DNA from: Paralteromonas sediminis
GTDB taxonomy: Bacteria > Pseudomonadota > Gammaproteobacteria > Enterobacterales > Alteromonadaceae
Assembly: GCF_003820355.1 (NCBI RefSeq)
Contig: NZ_RPOK01000007.1
Coordinates: 1 to 64,000 of the forward strand
Direction of reading: 5' to 3'
Length of the DNA stretch: 64,000 nt
Shown here: positions 39,392 to 49,499 of the stretch, piece by piece
Layout of the letters: the number at the start of each line of letters is the position of its first letter
How positions within the stretch are numbered: the stretch's first letter is position 1
Notes under the pieces: generated by a model
What the model was told of the DNA's origin: nothing
The model's database searches: none
What the model saw: only the letters and a program-made list of their open reading frames with translations
Position numbers and translations under genes: made by a program

Positions 39392-39916
39392 TTAATAACT
39401 TAAGGTTTCAACCGTTTGACTGTGGTTGGTGAACACACAAATATCACCAGCAATAGTCAGGCTCTTCTCTGCAATTTCCTGCGCCGACAAACTGGTATTA
39501 TCTAGCAATGCTGAGGCAGCAGCTTGGGCATAAGGGCCACCGGACCCAATTGCGATCAAATCATTTTCTGGCTGCACAACATCGCCATTCCCTGTAATGA
39601 TAAAAGAGGCAGTATGATCAGCGACGGCTAGCAGCGCTTCGAGACGTCTTAACATACGATCAGTACGCCAGTCTTTCGCCAATTCAACAGCGGCTTTAGT
39701 CAAATGCCCTTGGTGTTGCTCAAGTTTAGATTCAAATCGCTCAAATAAAGTAAAGGCATCGGCAGTTCCACCTGCAAAACCTGCCAGTACTTTGTTCTGA
39801 TACAGTCTTCTGACTTTGCGCGCATTGCCTTTCATTACCGTATTGCCTAAAGAGACTTGCCCGTCTCCCGCAATCACTACTTGATTATCACGGCGCACAG
39901 ATACAATAGTAGTCAC
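39392..39916 (-). CDS. hslV: ATP-dependent protease peptidase subunit HslV
   Basis: HslV, 174 residues, is a proteasome-like threonine protease. The mature N-terminal Thr is in [11 protein letters not shown], with [14 protein letters not shown] and [17 protein letters not shown] following. The start is GTG 39916 with AGGA upstream. A sigma-32-like CTTGAAA (minus strand, 39972-39978) suggests heat-shock control. Confidence 0.97.
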   Translation of the reverse strand: MTTIVSVRRDNQVVIAGDGQVSLGNTVMKGNARKVRRLYQNKVLAGFAGGTADAFTLFERFESKLEQHQGHLTKAAVELAKDWRTDRMLRRLEALLAVADHTASFIITGNGDVVQPENDLIAIGSGGPYAQAAASALLDNTSLSAQEIAEKSLTIAGDICVFTNHSQTVETLSY

Positions 39917-39950
39917 TAGGATTCCTCATCCACACTTACATTAGCTTCAA

Positions 39951-39978
39951 AGGTATGCACTAAGTAGGAAATTTCAAG
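39951..39978 (-). promoter_or_regulatory. sigma-32-like promoter of hslVU
   Basis: Minus-strand CTTGAAA (39972-39978) matches the sigma-32 -35 element exactly; the -10 (CATACCT, about 39951-39957) matches CCCCATNT only partly. It lies upstream of a known heat-shock operon type. Confidence 0.5.
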
Positions 39979-40152
39979 GTGCTAACACGAAAATGTCCCG
40001 TTCTATGTTCTAGTATCAAGCTTCACTACTGGCCTAATTCACGCCTTGTGATTGAATTAGTTTGAGTTTTTTTATGTTGATTTATCTCTTGTGCAGGAAT
40101 ATTTTGACGATCCCAACTATGATCCTAATTACAATAAAAACAGGAGGCTGAT

Positions 40153-41286
40153 ATGCACCCTGAGCAAACCACTCAGTTACATTTCCAAGCACTGTTTGAT
40201 CTTACCATGCGTGCAAAAGCGGGCATTTTTATTTACCTCGCTGTTTGGGTTGTGTTTGTGGTTGGTTTTGACTTTTGGGCGAACTCCCCAATGTTTGTAA
40301 TGGTCAACTCAGGACTAATTCTTTTCATGTTTGTAGCGCGTTTGATTCACTTAGCCTATGTAAAACGCGCCAATAAGTACACTACCGACTTCCTCTATCA
40401 ACTATTGATCGGTTTCATTTTGCTTTCCGCATCGCACTGGGGCGTTATGAGTGCGTTTATCTTAATTGAGTTTAAAGATAGCAATGCCTATCAATTTATC
40501 CTTATTGTACTGGCCGCACTCGCGATGGGTGGCGCTAGCGCTTTGAGTATCTCCAATACAGTGCGCTACTTTTACCCTTTGGCATTGTACGCGCCTGCTT
40601 TTTTTGTGTTCTTTATCGAACGCGATCCTTTGAGCACCATATATGGCATTTGCATGCTCCTGTCTTACGCCTATGTAATTGCTGCGTCTAAATATTCACG
40701 CGATAACTACTGGTCGGCAATTAGAAATCACCTTATTGCCGAAGAGCGGGCATCTGAATTAGAAAAATTGAGTACCACCGACCAGCTCACTCAACTTAAA
40801 AATCGCATGTATTTTGATGCCGAATTTGAACAAGAGTGGAGTCGCAGTTTTCGCCTGAAATCGCCTATGTCAGTGATCATGTTAGATTTTGATCATTTTA
40901 AATCACTGAACGATACTTATGGGCATTTGTTTGGCGACGAAGTACTCAGGCAAGCTTCTAGCCTTATTTCTAATGAGCTAAAGCGACCTACCGATTGTAT
41001 CGCCCGCTATGGTGGTGAAGAATTTGTGGCTCTACTGCCTAATACAGATGCAAGCGGAGCCAGGACGTTGGGTGAACGTTTGCGTAAAGCTGTAGAAAGT
41101 ATGGCATTGACCCATCAAGGAAAGCCGGTAACCGTCACGTGTTCTGTTGGTGGCGCCAGCGCAGTACCCAGTCATGACATTGAAAAGACAGATGTCATAA
41201 AACAAGCTGATAGCGCACTCTATGAAGCTAAAAAGATGGGCAGAAATAGATATGTCGCTTTTGATGAGTTGGCCGGGCCCAATTGA
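40153..41286 (+). CDS. membrane diguanylate cyclase (GGDEF)
   Basis: This 377-residue protein has about six hydrophobic segments (20-195) then a GGDEF domain (about 215-375). The catalytic motif is YGGEEF, the I-site RxxD (RPTD) lies five residues before it, and FDHFKSLNDTYGHLFGD is the metal/GTP region. So it can make c-di-GMP and probably has product inhibition. AGGAGG lies just upstream of the start. No sensor domain is recognisable in the membrane part. Confidence 0.95.
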   Translation: MHPEQTTQLHFQALFDLTMRAKAGIFIYLAVWVVFVVGFDFWANSPMFVMVNSGLILFMFVARLIHLAYVKRANKYTTDFLYQLLIGFILLSASHWGVMSAFILIEFKDSNAYQFILIVLAALAMGGASALSISNTVRYFYPLALYAPAFFVFFIERDPLSTIYGICMLLSYAYVIAASKYSRDNYWSAIRNHLIAEERASELEKLSTTDQLTQLKNRMYFDAEFEQEWSRSFRLKSPMSVIMLDFDHFKSLNDTYGHLFGDEVLRQASSLISNELKRPTDCIARYGGEEFVALLPNTDASGARTLGERLRKAVESMALTHQGKPVTVTCSVGGASAVPSHDIEKTDVIKQADSALYEAKKMGRNRYVAFDELAGPN

Positions 41287-41307
41287 GACTCGGCCAGCTT
41301 TGCCAAC

Positions 41308-41892
41308 TTACAGATTCCAGAACCAAATTTGACAAGTCGTAATACTCGCACGTCTTAGTGAGTGTCTGGCACGTTCAGCATCCCGCTTTGTATCAAAGGG
41401 ACCCAAAATCACCCTAAACCAATCACCATTTTCACCCGTGCTTTTTCTAATTTGAGATTCCTGCCCCTGGAAAGCAATTTTAGCTTTCATTTCTTCCGCT
41501 TGTGCGCGGGTTCTAAAAGAAGCACATTGCATTAAATAGCGTCTGCCAGACCCCTGATGGGCTTCTACATCAACCTCTACTTCGTATCCCGGTAGCGATT
41601 TAATATATTGCCAGTCTTCCTCAGGCAATTCAGGTAAGCCTTCTTCATCCTGAATAACAAGAGGTTGTTCAATTTGATTATCCGGTGCAGGTGCATTGTC
41701 TTTAATAGACCATAGCCAGGCAGCAAAGCCGATTAGGATAAGCACCACTACAACAACGCGTACCCATAACGTAGCGGGTACGGTATTTTCTGGCGCTTGC
41801 TTCTGATTGTGTTTTTTGCGAGCAGCAGGCTTATTCTTTTTCTGATTGGGTTTTGGCGCTCGTCCGCGAGAAACATAATCGCGTTGGGTCAT
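41308..41892 (-). CDS. ftsN: cell division protein FtsN-like (SPOR domain)
   Basis: This 194-residue protein has a basic cytoplasmic N-terminus (MTQRDYVSRGRAPKPNQKK), one membrane segment (about 45-64), a short linker, and a C-terminal SPOR domain (about 118-192; QCASFRTRAQAEEMKAKIAF and RVILGPFDTKRDAER). FtsN activates septal peptidoglycan synthesis. It lies next to priA, the usual location. It is shorter than E. coli FtsN. Confidence 0.88.
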   Translation of the reverse strand: MTQRDYVSRGRAPKPNQKKNKPAARKKHNQKQAPENTVPATLWVRVVVVVLILIGFAAWLWSIKDNAPAPDNQIEQPLVIQDEEGLPELPEEDWQYIKSLPGYEVEVDVEAHQGSGRRYLMQCASFRTRAQAEEMKAKIAFQGQESQIRKSTGENGDWFRVILGPFDTKRDAERARHSLRRASITTCQIWFWNL

Positions 41893-41936
41893 GGTGGTAT
41901 TATTCTCTTATCACTACTTCGAAATGAAGTGTAACC

Positions 41937-44141
41937 TTATGTCAGATCGATTGCATCAACATCCAAAGACCATCTGACTTGTTTTGCTTCTTTGCTGGCA
42001 GTCATGGCTGACAACAGATGACGCAAAGCAAGATTGAGCGCTTTTCGCGAGGATGCTCGAACAATTAACATCATTCGATAGCGACCTTGTTTCTTTTCGA
42101 TCAGTGTTTGTACCGGACCAATTGCAGAAATAATATGCGCAGGGGGTAGCGCAGACCTTGCCAGTTGCAATGCTTTCTGAACTTTGTATTGTTCATGTGA
42201 CTCAGCCTTTACAATAGCTTGTACACTAAAAGGAATAACGTTTGCAGATTGCCGTTCAGCTAATAAACCACGAGCAACGTGCGCATACCCGTTGTGAATG
42301 AGTTCTTGCACGATAGGATGCCCTGGGTGATGGGTTTGCAACCACATCTCGCCAGGCTTCTCAGCACGGCCAGCACGCCCAGCCAATTGTGTGACCAGTT
42401 GCGCCAGCTTTTCAGCAGCGCGCAGGTCTGCACTGAAAAGTGCAGAATCCACATCCACAATCACAACCATAGTCACATCGGGAAAGTGATGTCCTTTGGC
42501 CACTATTTGTGTGCCCACCAGCAACTGATGCTTGCCTGCCCTTATTTCATCAAACCTTTTTTCTAGGGCATCTTTTGTTCGAGTGGCATCTCGATCTATT
42601 CTGGCAATAGACACACTGGGAAATAATCCTTGTAGCGCCTGCTCTAACTGCTCAGTACCAAGACCATCCGCAATCAGCGAGTCACTATGGCAATGATCAC
42701 ATCGATTTGGTACACCGCGCTGTGCATCACAATGATGGCATTTAAGCTGTCTTTTGGCTTTGTGCCAGGTCATGGGCCGGTCGCAACGGTGACACATCTC
42801 GACGTGCCCACAAGCATGGCAAAGCAAAACCGGAGAAAACCCACGACGATTAAGAAACACCAGTACCTGATTTCCTGCTTGAATGTGCTGCTGCATTTTT
42901 TCTATTAGGTGTTCAGCTATCCCTCCTTGAACAGGATGGTTTCGCATATCCTGAATGTACTGGCTAACCGGATTAGCGCCCCCTGCTCTGGCACTTAAAT
43001 GTAAATGCTGATAGCGCCCGTTGAGTGCATTGTTAAGGGTTTCTAAAGAAGGGGTTGCGCTACCTAGTACTAAGGGAACGCCTAGCCTTTGTGCACGCAC
43101 TGCAGCCAAGTCTCTGGCATGGTACCTCAATCCGTCCTGTTGCTTAAAAGAGTCGTCGTGTTCTTCATCGACCACAATCAGACCTAGCTGATAAAAAGGA
43201 GTAAAAATAGCGCTGCGTGTACCTATAATCAGGGGGAGTTTCCCAGATTTTGCTGCTAACCAGATTTGCATGCGCTTTTTGTCTGAGACTTTTGAATGCA
43301 ACACGCCAACAGGATGACCAAAGCGTCGTTCAAACCGTTCAACGGTTTGTGGCGTCAGGCCAATCTCTGGTACCAGAACCAGCACTTGCCTCCCACGCAG
43401 AAGTACCGTTTCTATGACCTGTAAATACACTTCTGTTTTACCGCTGCCTGTCACCCCATCAAGTAGGCTGACAGAAAAGGTTGTTAACTGACTGGTTATG
43501 ACGCCAATTGCCGCCCCTTGTTCACGACTGGCAATAGGCTTATTACCAAGGGTTAATTTGTCTTGCCAGTCTACTTTTGCTTCTAGATTCTGTTGATATT
43601 GCACCGCCCATTGTTTATCGACCAATGCGTTAATCACCGCATTGGAGAAACGCTGTTTAACATCACTCAGCAAGGCCGACTTCTCCCTTAAGGCATTCAA
43701 TAAGCGTTTTTGCTGCTTTGCATTGGCAGGAATTGTTGAAAGCGCGTCTTTTCCCTCTGGCAGAATTTTCAGGGCTTGCTGGTTTACCAACGACATTATC
43801 TCTTGCTCTGATTTGTTTTTGCGCAGCCAACTTGGAAGCATGGTTAACAAGGTGTCACCAATGGGATGAAGATAATAGTCAGAGAGCCATTTTCCCAGCG
43901 ACAACAATTCGTCGGGAATAAGCGGTTTAGTATCTAATACGCATTGTACTGCTTTGAGCGTACCATCCGTTGCTGCCTTTTCCTGATCACTGCCGACAGG
44001 TTTACTTTCCATCACAATACCAACAAGTTCGCGCTTGCCAAAAGGCACAACAACTCTTACACCATGCTCAAGACTACTGTCATGGGTATAGGTAAAAAGC
44101 TGGCGCAAAGGTACTGGCACCGCAGCCTGAATAAGATACAT
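41937..44141 (-). CDS. priA: primosomal replication helicase PriA
   Basis: PriA, 734 residues, restarts stalled replication forks. It has an N-terminal fork-binding domain, Walker A GVTGSGKTEVY (about 232), Walker B VVDEEHD, a zinc module with Cys pairs (CHACGHVEMCHRCDR, then CHHCDA and CDHCHSD), and a helicase C-terminal domain. It lies upstream of ftsN on the same strand and divergent from rpmE. Confidence 0.97.
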   Translation of the reverse strand: MYLIQAAVPVPLRQLFTYTHDSSLEHGVRVVVPFGKRELVGIVMESKPVGSDQEKAATDGTLKAVQCVLDTKPLIPDELLSLGKWLSDYYLHPIGDTLLTMLPSWLRKNKSEQEIMSLVNQQALKILPEGKDALSTIPANAKQQKRLLNALREKSALLSDVKQRFSNAVINALVDKQWAVQYQQNLEAKVDWQDKLTLGNKPIASREQGAAIGVITSQLTTFSVSLLDGVTGSGKTEVYLQVIETVLLRGRQVLVLVPEIGLTPQTVERFERRFGHPVGVLHSKVSDKKRMQIWLAAKSGKLPLIIGTRSAIFTPFYQLGLIVVDEEHDDSFKQQDGLRYHARDLAAVRAQRLGVPLVLGSATPSLETLNNALNGRYQHLHLSARAGGANPVSQYIQDMRNHPVQGGIAEHLIEKMQQHIQAGNQVLVFLNRRGFSPVLLCHACGHVEMCHRCDRPMTWHKAKRQLKCHHCDAQRGVPNRCDHCHSDSLIADGLGTEQLEQALQGLFPSVSIARIDRDATRTKDALEKRFDEIRAGKHQLLVGTQIVAKGHHFPDVTMVVIVDVDSALFSADLRAAEKLAQLVTQLAGRAGRAEKPGEMWLQTHHPGHPIVQELIHNGYAHVARGLLAERQSANVIPFSVQAIVKAESHEQYKVQKALQLARSALPPAHIISAIGPVQTLIEKKQGRYRMMLIVRASSRKALNLALRHLLSAMTASKEAKQVRWSLDVDAIDLT

Positions 44142-44323
44142 AATGCTTTTTCTGATGAATTTTCGTGCAAGTTAAGCTTGAAACAAATAGCCGCTTACAT
44201 TAATATGCGCGCCTCTTTACGGCAAGCCTTATGCTGATGTATAAGCCTCGCCACAATAATTTAGCTATGTATGGTGGCCTGCTTCGGGCAGGTTAGCGAT
44301 GCAGCCTTAATATGAGGTATCCC

Positions 44324-44536
44324 ATGAAAGACGGTATTCATCCTAAGTATGAAGAAATTACTGCAACGTGTTCTTGCGGTAACGTAATGAAAATTCGCTC
44401 AACGGTAGGTAAAGACCTTAACCTGGACGTTTGCTCACAGTGTCACCCATTCTACACGGGTAAACAGCGTAACGTTGACACCGGTGGCCGTGTTGACCGC
44501 TTCAAAAAGCGTTTTGGTGCGCTTGGTAAGAAGTAA
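44324..44536 (+). CDS. rpmE: 50S ribosomal protein L31
   Basis: L31, 70 residues from [19 protein letters not shown] (44324; a longer frame begins four codons earlier). Cys pairs (CSCG and CSQCH) mark the zinc-binding type. It forms a bridge between subunits. A CCTGC-TTCGG-GCAGG hairpin lies in the leader (about 44277-44291), possibly related to L31 autoregulation, which is known in E. coli. Confidence 0.96.
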   Translation: MKDGIHPKYEEITATCSCGNVMKIRSTVGKDLNLDVCSQCHPFYTGKQRNVDTGGRVDRFKKRFGALGKK

Positions 44537-44567
44537 GCACAAACAGGCGTGCAAGTCGAACACAAAA

Positions 44568-44592
44568 ACCCATCCCAGTGATGGGTTTTTTT
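44568..44592 (+). terminator. rho-independent terminator of rpmE
   Basis: ACCCATC and GATGGGT with a five-base loop are followed by TTTTTTT, 31 bases after the rpmE stop. Confidence 0.88.
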
Positions 44593-44762
44593 ATGTCTGC
44601 AATAAAGCCTATATGAGGATTGTTTCTATTCAACATAAAAAGGAAATATGGACTGCCGGATTGGCTGTGATAGAGTGTTGAAAAAACAATAATAATACTA
44701 ATAAAAAAGCATTAGCTGACGGAAACCCTGTTCCCTACACACATATAAAGGATAAGTCGACA

Positions 44763-46001
44763 ATGTCAGATTTACGCCAAAGAGCGCTCGATTATCATGC
44801 AAAGCCCACCCCTGGAAAAATCCGGGTAGAGTTGTCTAAACCCGCGGAGAGTGTAGACGATCTAGCCCTTGCCTATAGCCCCGGCGTAGCAGAGCCGGTA
44901 AAAGAAATCGCGGATGACCCCGCAGCGGCCTATCAATATACCGCTAAGGGCAATTTAGTTGCCGTCATTAGTAACGGTACCGCTATACTCGGGCTTGGTA
45001 ATCTTGGCCCTTTGGCTTCCAAGCCGGTAATGGAAGGCAAGGCCTTTTTATTCAAACGTTTTGCTGGCCTAGACGCCATAGATATCGAAGTTAAACATCG
45101 CACGACTGAAGAGTTTATCAACACTGTAGCGAATATTGCAGATACCTTTGGCGGCATTAATTTGGAAGATATCAAAGCGCCAGAATGCTTTGAAATAGAG
45201 CGAGCCTTGGTTGAGCGTTGTAAAGTCCCCGTGTTTCATGATGATCAACACGGCACCGCTATTGTAACAGCGGCGGGTATGTTGAATGCACTGGAAATTC
45301 AGGGTAAGAACCTAGAAGATGCCAAAATTGTATGCCTCGGTGCAGGTGCTGCTGCGGTCGCCTGTATGGAACTTCTTATCAAGTGTGGTGCGCAACGCGA
45401 GCGTATTTATATGCTAGATCGCAAGGGCGTAATCCATACTCGTAGAGACGACCTGACCGAGCATAAAATGCTATTCGCTAACAATACGGACAAACGCACA
45501 CTGGACGATGTCATGGAGGGAGCAGATATCTTTGTCGGTGTATCGGGTCCCGACTTGTTACCACCTGAAACCTTAGCATTAATGGCCCCCAACCCGATTG
45601 TCTTTGCCTGTTCCAACCCGGATCCTGAAATAAGACCTGAGCTAGCACATGAGATTCGCGATGATTTGATTATGGCAACCGGGCGCTCAGACTACCCCAA
45701 TCAAGTCAATAACGTGCTTTGCTTCCCCTTTATTTTCCGCGGTGCTTTAGATGTGAGAGCGTCGCAAATCAATGATGAGATGAAAGTTGCGGCTGTTGAA
45801 GCCATCCGTGCCGTATCGAAAGAACCAGTGCCAGAAGAGGTACTCAAGGCCAGTAAGTCTGATTCCCTAGTATTTGGAAAAGAATACATCATTCCCAAGC
45901 CCATGGACCCTCGGCTTTGCAGCCGGATAGCAACAGCGGTAGCGAAAGCGGCGATTGAATCGGGTGTTGCGGGGCTTGAGACCCCTCCAGACTACGCTTA
46001 A
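44763..46001 (+). CDS. malic enzyme, short form
   Basis: This 412-residue protein converts malate to pyruvate and CO2 with NAD(P)+. Conserved parts: LALAYSPGVAEPV, KGNLVAVISNGTAILGLG, FHDDQHGTAIV, and the Rossmann site VCLGAGAAAVACMELL. It lacks the phosphotransacetylase-like C-terminal domain of E. coli MaeB (about 760 residues), so it is the short form. Cofactor choice is not determined here. Confidence 0.95.
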   Translation: MSDLRQRALDYHAKPTPGKIRVELSKPAESVDDLALAYSPGVAEPVKEIADDPAAAYQYTAKGNLVAVISNGTAILGLGNLGPLASKPVMEGKAFLFKRFAGLDAIDIEVKHRTTEEFINTVANIADTFGGINLEDIKAPECFEIERALVERCKVPVFHDDQHGTAIVTAAGMLNALEIQGKNLEDAKIVCLGAGAAAVACMELLIKCGAQRERIYMLDRKGVIHTRRDDLTEHKMLFANNTDKRTLDDVMEGADIFVGVSGPDLLPPETLALMAPNPIVFACSNPDPEIRPELAHEIRDDLIMATGRSDYPNQVNNVLCFPFIFRGALDVRASQINDEMKVAAVEAIRAVSKEPVPEEVLKASKSDSLVFGKEYIIPKPMDPRLCSRIATAVAKAAIESGVAGLETPPDYA

Positions 46002-46028
46002 AAACGAGAGGGCGTTTATTCGCCCTCT
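46002..46028 (-). terminator. rho-independent terminator of metJ
   Basis: AGAGGGCG (46007-46014) and CGCCCTCT (46021-46028), loop TTTATT. On the minus strand the stem is followed by CGTTTTT, which fits termination of metJ. It overlaps the metJ stop and lies just after the convergent malic-enzyme stop. Confidence 0.65.
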
Positions 46029-46339
46029 GCATCCTTCTCGGGATCGAGGCCCATTTCCACCATAATCTCTCTTGCTGCAGATGGGATTCTGTGCGGGTTG
46101 TCCTTTTTAAGATCATCATCATTCGGTAAGGGCTGACCGGTAAACGCGTGTAAAAACGCCTCACAAAGTAATTCTGAATTAGTTGCGTGACGCAGATTAT
46201 TGATTTGTCGCCGCGTTCGTTCGTCGGTGAGTACTTTTAGTACATTAATTGGAATGGAGACAGTGACTTTTTTGACCTGCTCACTTTTTTTCCCATGCTC
46301 CGCATAGGGATGAATATACTTTCCGTTCCATTCTGCCAT
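46016..46339 (-). CDS. metJ: methionine regulon repressor MetJ
   Basis: MetJ, 107 residues, is a ribbon-helix-helix repressor that uses S-adenosylmethionine as corepressor. [44 protein letters not shown] is the conserved core (split: [15 protein letters not shown] and [20 protein letters not shown]). It is divergent from metF with met boxes in between. Confidence 0.97.
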   Translation of the reverse strand: MAEWNGKYIHPYAEHGKKSEQVKKVTVSIPINVLKVLTDERTRRQINNLRHATNSELLCEAFLHAFTGQPLPNDDDLKKDNPHRIPSAAREIMVEMGLDPEKDAEGE

Positions 46340-46444
46340 TTAAAAAGCTCTTATTGTTGTGTGCGTTATACTTTAGGTGTGACCCCGAAAGGACTAAATT
46401 GTAAACAATGCCTGCAAAAGGTCAATTAAGCAGTATGAACTGCT

Positions 46445-47390
<946 letters not shown>

Positions 47391-47444
47391 ACCTGCTCAC
47401 AATCAGGATAAACTGGTGACTGAAGTACTACATAGGATAACATC

Positions 47445-48311
47445 ATGCCGAACAGCGGCCTTCAGTCACTCGGTCAGGTAATAAACAAAGCGAAGTTAGA
47501 TGCTTTGTTAAGGCGCTTTGTCTATCGCTGCAAACGCGACAAGATAACAGTCTCTGCCGGCCACCTCGCCTATGTTACCTTACTGTCTCTAGTGCCTTTT
47601 ATCATGGTATTTTTCACCATATTGTCTGCATTCCCGGCAATCAAAGATGTGCGCTCGCAACTAGAGAACTTCATCTTCAACAACTTTGTTCCAGCAGCGG
47701 GAGATACCGTTCAACAATATATTGGTGATTTTGTCGGTAATGCCTCAGAGATGGGTGTTGTGGGTATTCTTTCTTTGCTTGCCGTTGCCTTACTACTCAT
47801 TTCAAATATTGATAAAACGCTGAATCTCATTTGGCGCACACCTAGTGAAAGACCCCGCGTATATACGTTTGCGGTTTATTGGATGGTTATTACACTTGGC
47901 CCGTTACTCATGGGCTCGAGCGTCGCCGTTAGCTCTTATTTAACCGGTTTGGCAACCTTTGCTGAAGAGTACACACCAGGACTTGGCACTTTTATTTTAA
48001 AGCTTGTACCGGTCTTTACATCCTTGCTGGCATTTATCATTCTTTACACTATGGTACCGAACAAAAGGGTCAGACCGCGTTATGCCTTGATCGGGGCACT
48101 ACTTGCCACATTGCTTTTTGAATTGTCTAAAAAAGGCTTTGCCCTATACGTGACCAGTTTTCCTTCCTATCAACTCATCTACGGTGCACTGGCCGTTGTG
48201 CCTATATTGTTTGTGTGGGTTTACCTATCCTGGATAGTCGTACTCGTCGGTGCTGAGTTTACCTGCAGCCTCGAAGAGGTGTGGGAAAATCCAGCCGCTG
48301 AGCACAAATAA
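47445..48311 (+). CDS. YihY/BrkB-type inner membrane protein
   Basis: This 288-residue protein has about six membrane segments and the YihY family pattern (AGHLAYVTLLSLVPFIMVFFTILSAFP split as AGHLAYVTLLSLVPF; FVWVYLSWIVVLVGAEFTCSLEEVW split as YLSWIVVLVGAEFTCSLEE). It was once annotated as RNase BN, which is wrong. The function is not established. Confidence 0.9.
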   Translation: MPNSGLQSLGQVINKAKLDALLRRFVYRCKRDKITVSAGHLAYVTLLSLVPFIMVFFTILSAFPAIKDVRSQLENFIFNNFVPAAGDTVQQYIGDFVGNASEMGVVGILSLLAVALLLISNIDKTLNLIWRTPSERPRVYTFAVYWMVITLGPLLMGSSVAVSSYLTGLATFAEEYTPGLGTFILKLVPVFTSLLAFIILYTMVPNKRVRPRYALIGALLATLLFELSKKGFALYVTSFPSYQLIYGALAVVPILFVWVYLSWIVVLVGAEFTCSLEEVWENPAAEHK

Positions 48312-48320
48312 AAAACGCAT

Positions 48321-49340
48321 TTACAATACGCCATTGAGCGCTATTCCTAAACCGACCCGGGTTTGTTTGTGGTTATAGTCGATCATACTTTCACCATAAC
48401 CGGTAAAGACAGTCGCATAGCCGTGGATTTTACCCCACAGCGGAAATGTTAGGCCGAGTTCAGCTGCACCTTTATGAGTGCTGAAGTTTCTTCTGCCGGT
48501 AAAACTAAGCTCCAGCGAATTCCAATTGTATACCATGCCCAGTTCATAGTGCCCCATGAAGTCATCAATATCAGGATTGTCATCCCCTTCCGCATCAAAC
48601 TCAGAGGTTTTGGGATCTTCAGATAATCTCACCCAAGGACGCAGTGCCATTGCAAAATTGTCTTTTTCATACAAAAAACTAGCGTAAACACGATTCCAGC
48701 TTCTCGATAAGGCCTGACGCCTGCCATTTGATTGATGCTCTATGCCCACCATTACACTGGTGTTCCCCCCGAACGGCTGCCACCCTACTGGCGCAAAATA
48801 AAATAACTCGGGTTGATAATTGGTTTCTCTGAACGGTTTAGAGATGTCATCTGCATATATCTGCCACCACGCTTGTAATGTAAATCCAGCATATAAACCA
48901 TCTCCGTCGATAAGTATTGAGCTTGCATTCAGTGGCACCTTTAAGCTTAGCTGATATTTTGCTTCCAAATCTTCTAGGTTGTCTGCAATACCATTTACCC
49001 CTTCATAGACCGTGCGGTTTATTTCGGTCGTGGAAATAGCCGGTAAGAAGTAATTCATTTTATGAGGAGTGATAACAAAGGGCTCGTGTTGCGTTTGACG
49101 CTCGCTGTTAATTCTTCTCGAAATAATGCCTGAACTATTGGTTGTTGATTGTGTAGTTTGCCTTTCAGTCTTCTCAATAGTGCATGCATCCCTCACATCC
49201 TTTAGGGTCATTGTGGCCTTCCCTTCATAAAAATAAGCAAGCACACACTCTTCAATCGGCGTATCAGCGAATGCGCCTGACGATAAAGACGACAGCAAAG
49301 TGAGAAAAAACAAGCAGCAAGAGTTAGTTTTCACGTTCAT
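48321..49340 (-). CDS. pldA: outer membrane phospholipase A1 (OmpLA)
   Basis: PldA, 339 residues, has a signal peptide (about 1-25, ending GAFADT). It is an outer-membrane barrel; the active-site stretch EHQSNGRRQALSRSWNRVY contains the His/Ser, and the Asn region follows. The calcium-dependent enzyme becomes active when membrane asymmetry is lost. The N-terminal insert before the barrel (about 60-110) is longer than in E. coli. Confidence 0.93.
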   Translation of the reverse strand: MNVKTNSCCLFFLTLLSSLSSGAFADTPIEECVLAYFYEGKATMTLKDVRDACTIEKTERQTTQSTTNSSGIISRRINSERQTQHEPFVITPHKMNYFLPAISTTEINRTVYEGVNGIADNLEDLEAKYQLSLKVPLNASSILIDGDGLYAGFTLQAWWQIYADDISKPFRETNYQPELFYFAPVGWQPFGGNTSVMVGIEHQSNGRRQALSRSWNRVYASFLYEKDNFAMALRPWVRLSEDPKTSEFDAEGDDNPDIDDFMGHYELGMVYNWNSLELSFTGRRNFSTHKGAAELGLTFPLWGKIHGYATVFTGYGESMIDYNHKQTRVGLGIALNGVL

Positions 49341-49499
49341 TGTTATTAGGAGCCGAAAGAAGCGAATAAAAAGGAGAATACATGATCACAGTCCATCTTG
49401 GCGATTACATAATTTATCAAATCGTTACGAATTTGCTGACAAATGAGCCTCTTTATTTCGTTTAAATAGAGCATGTTTAACAACATGGATAATTTCGCT

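Noticed and set aside
48311-48340. Terminator between yihY and pldA
   Set aside because: The T-run on the minus strand is present, but no good stem precedes it.
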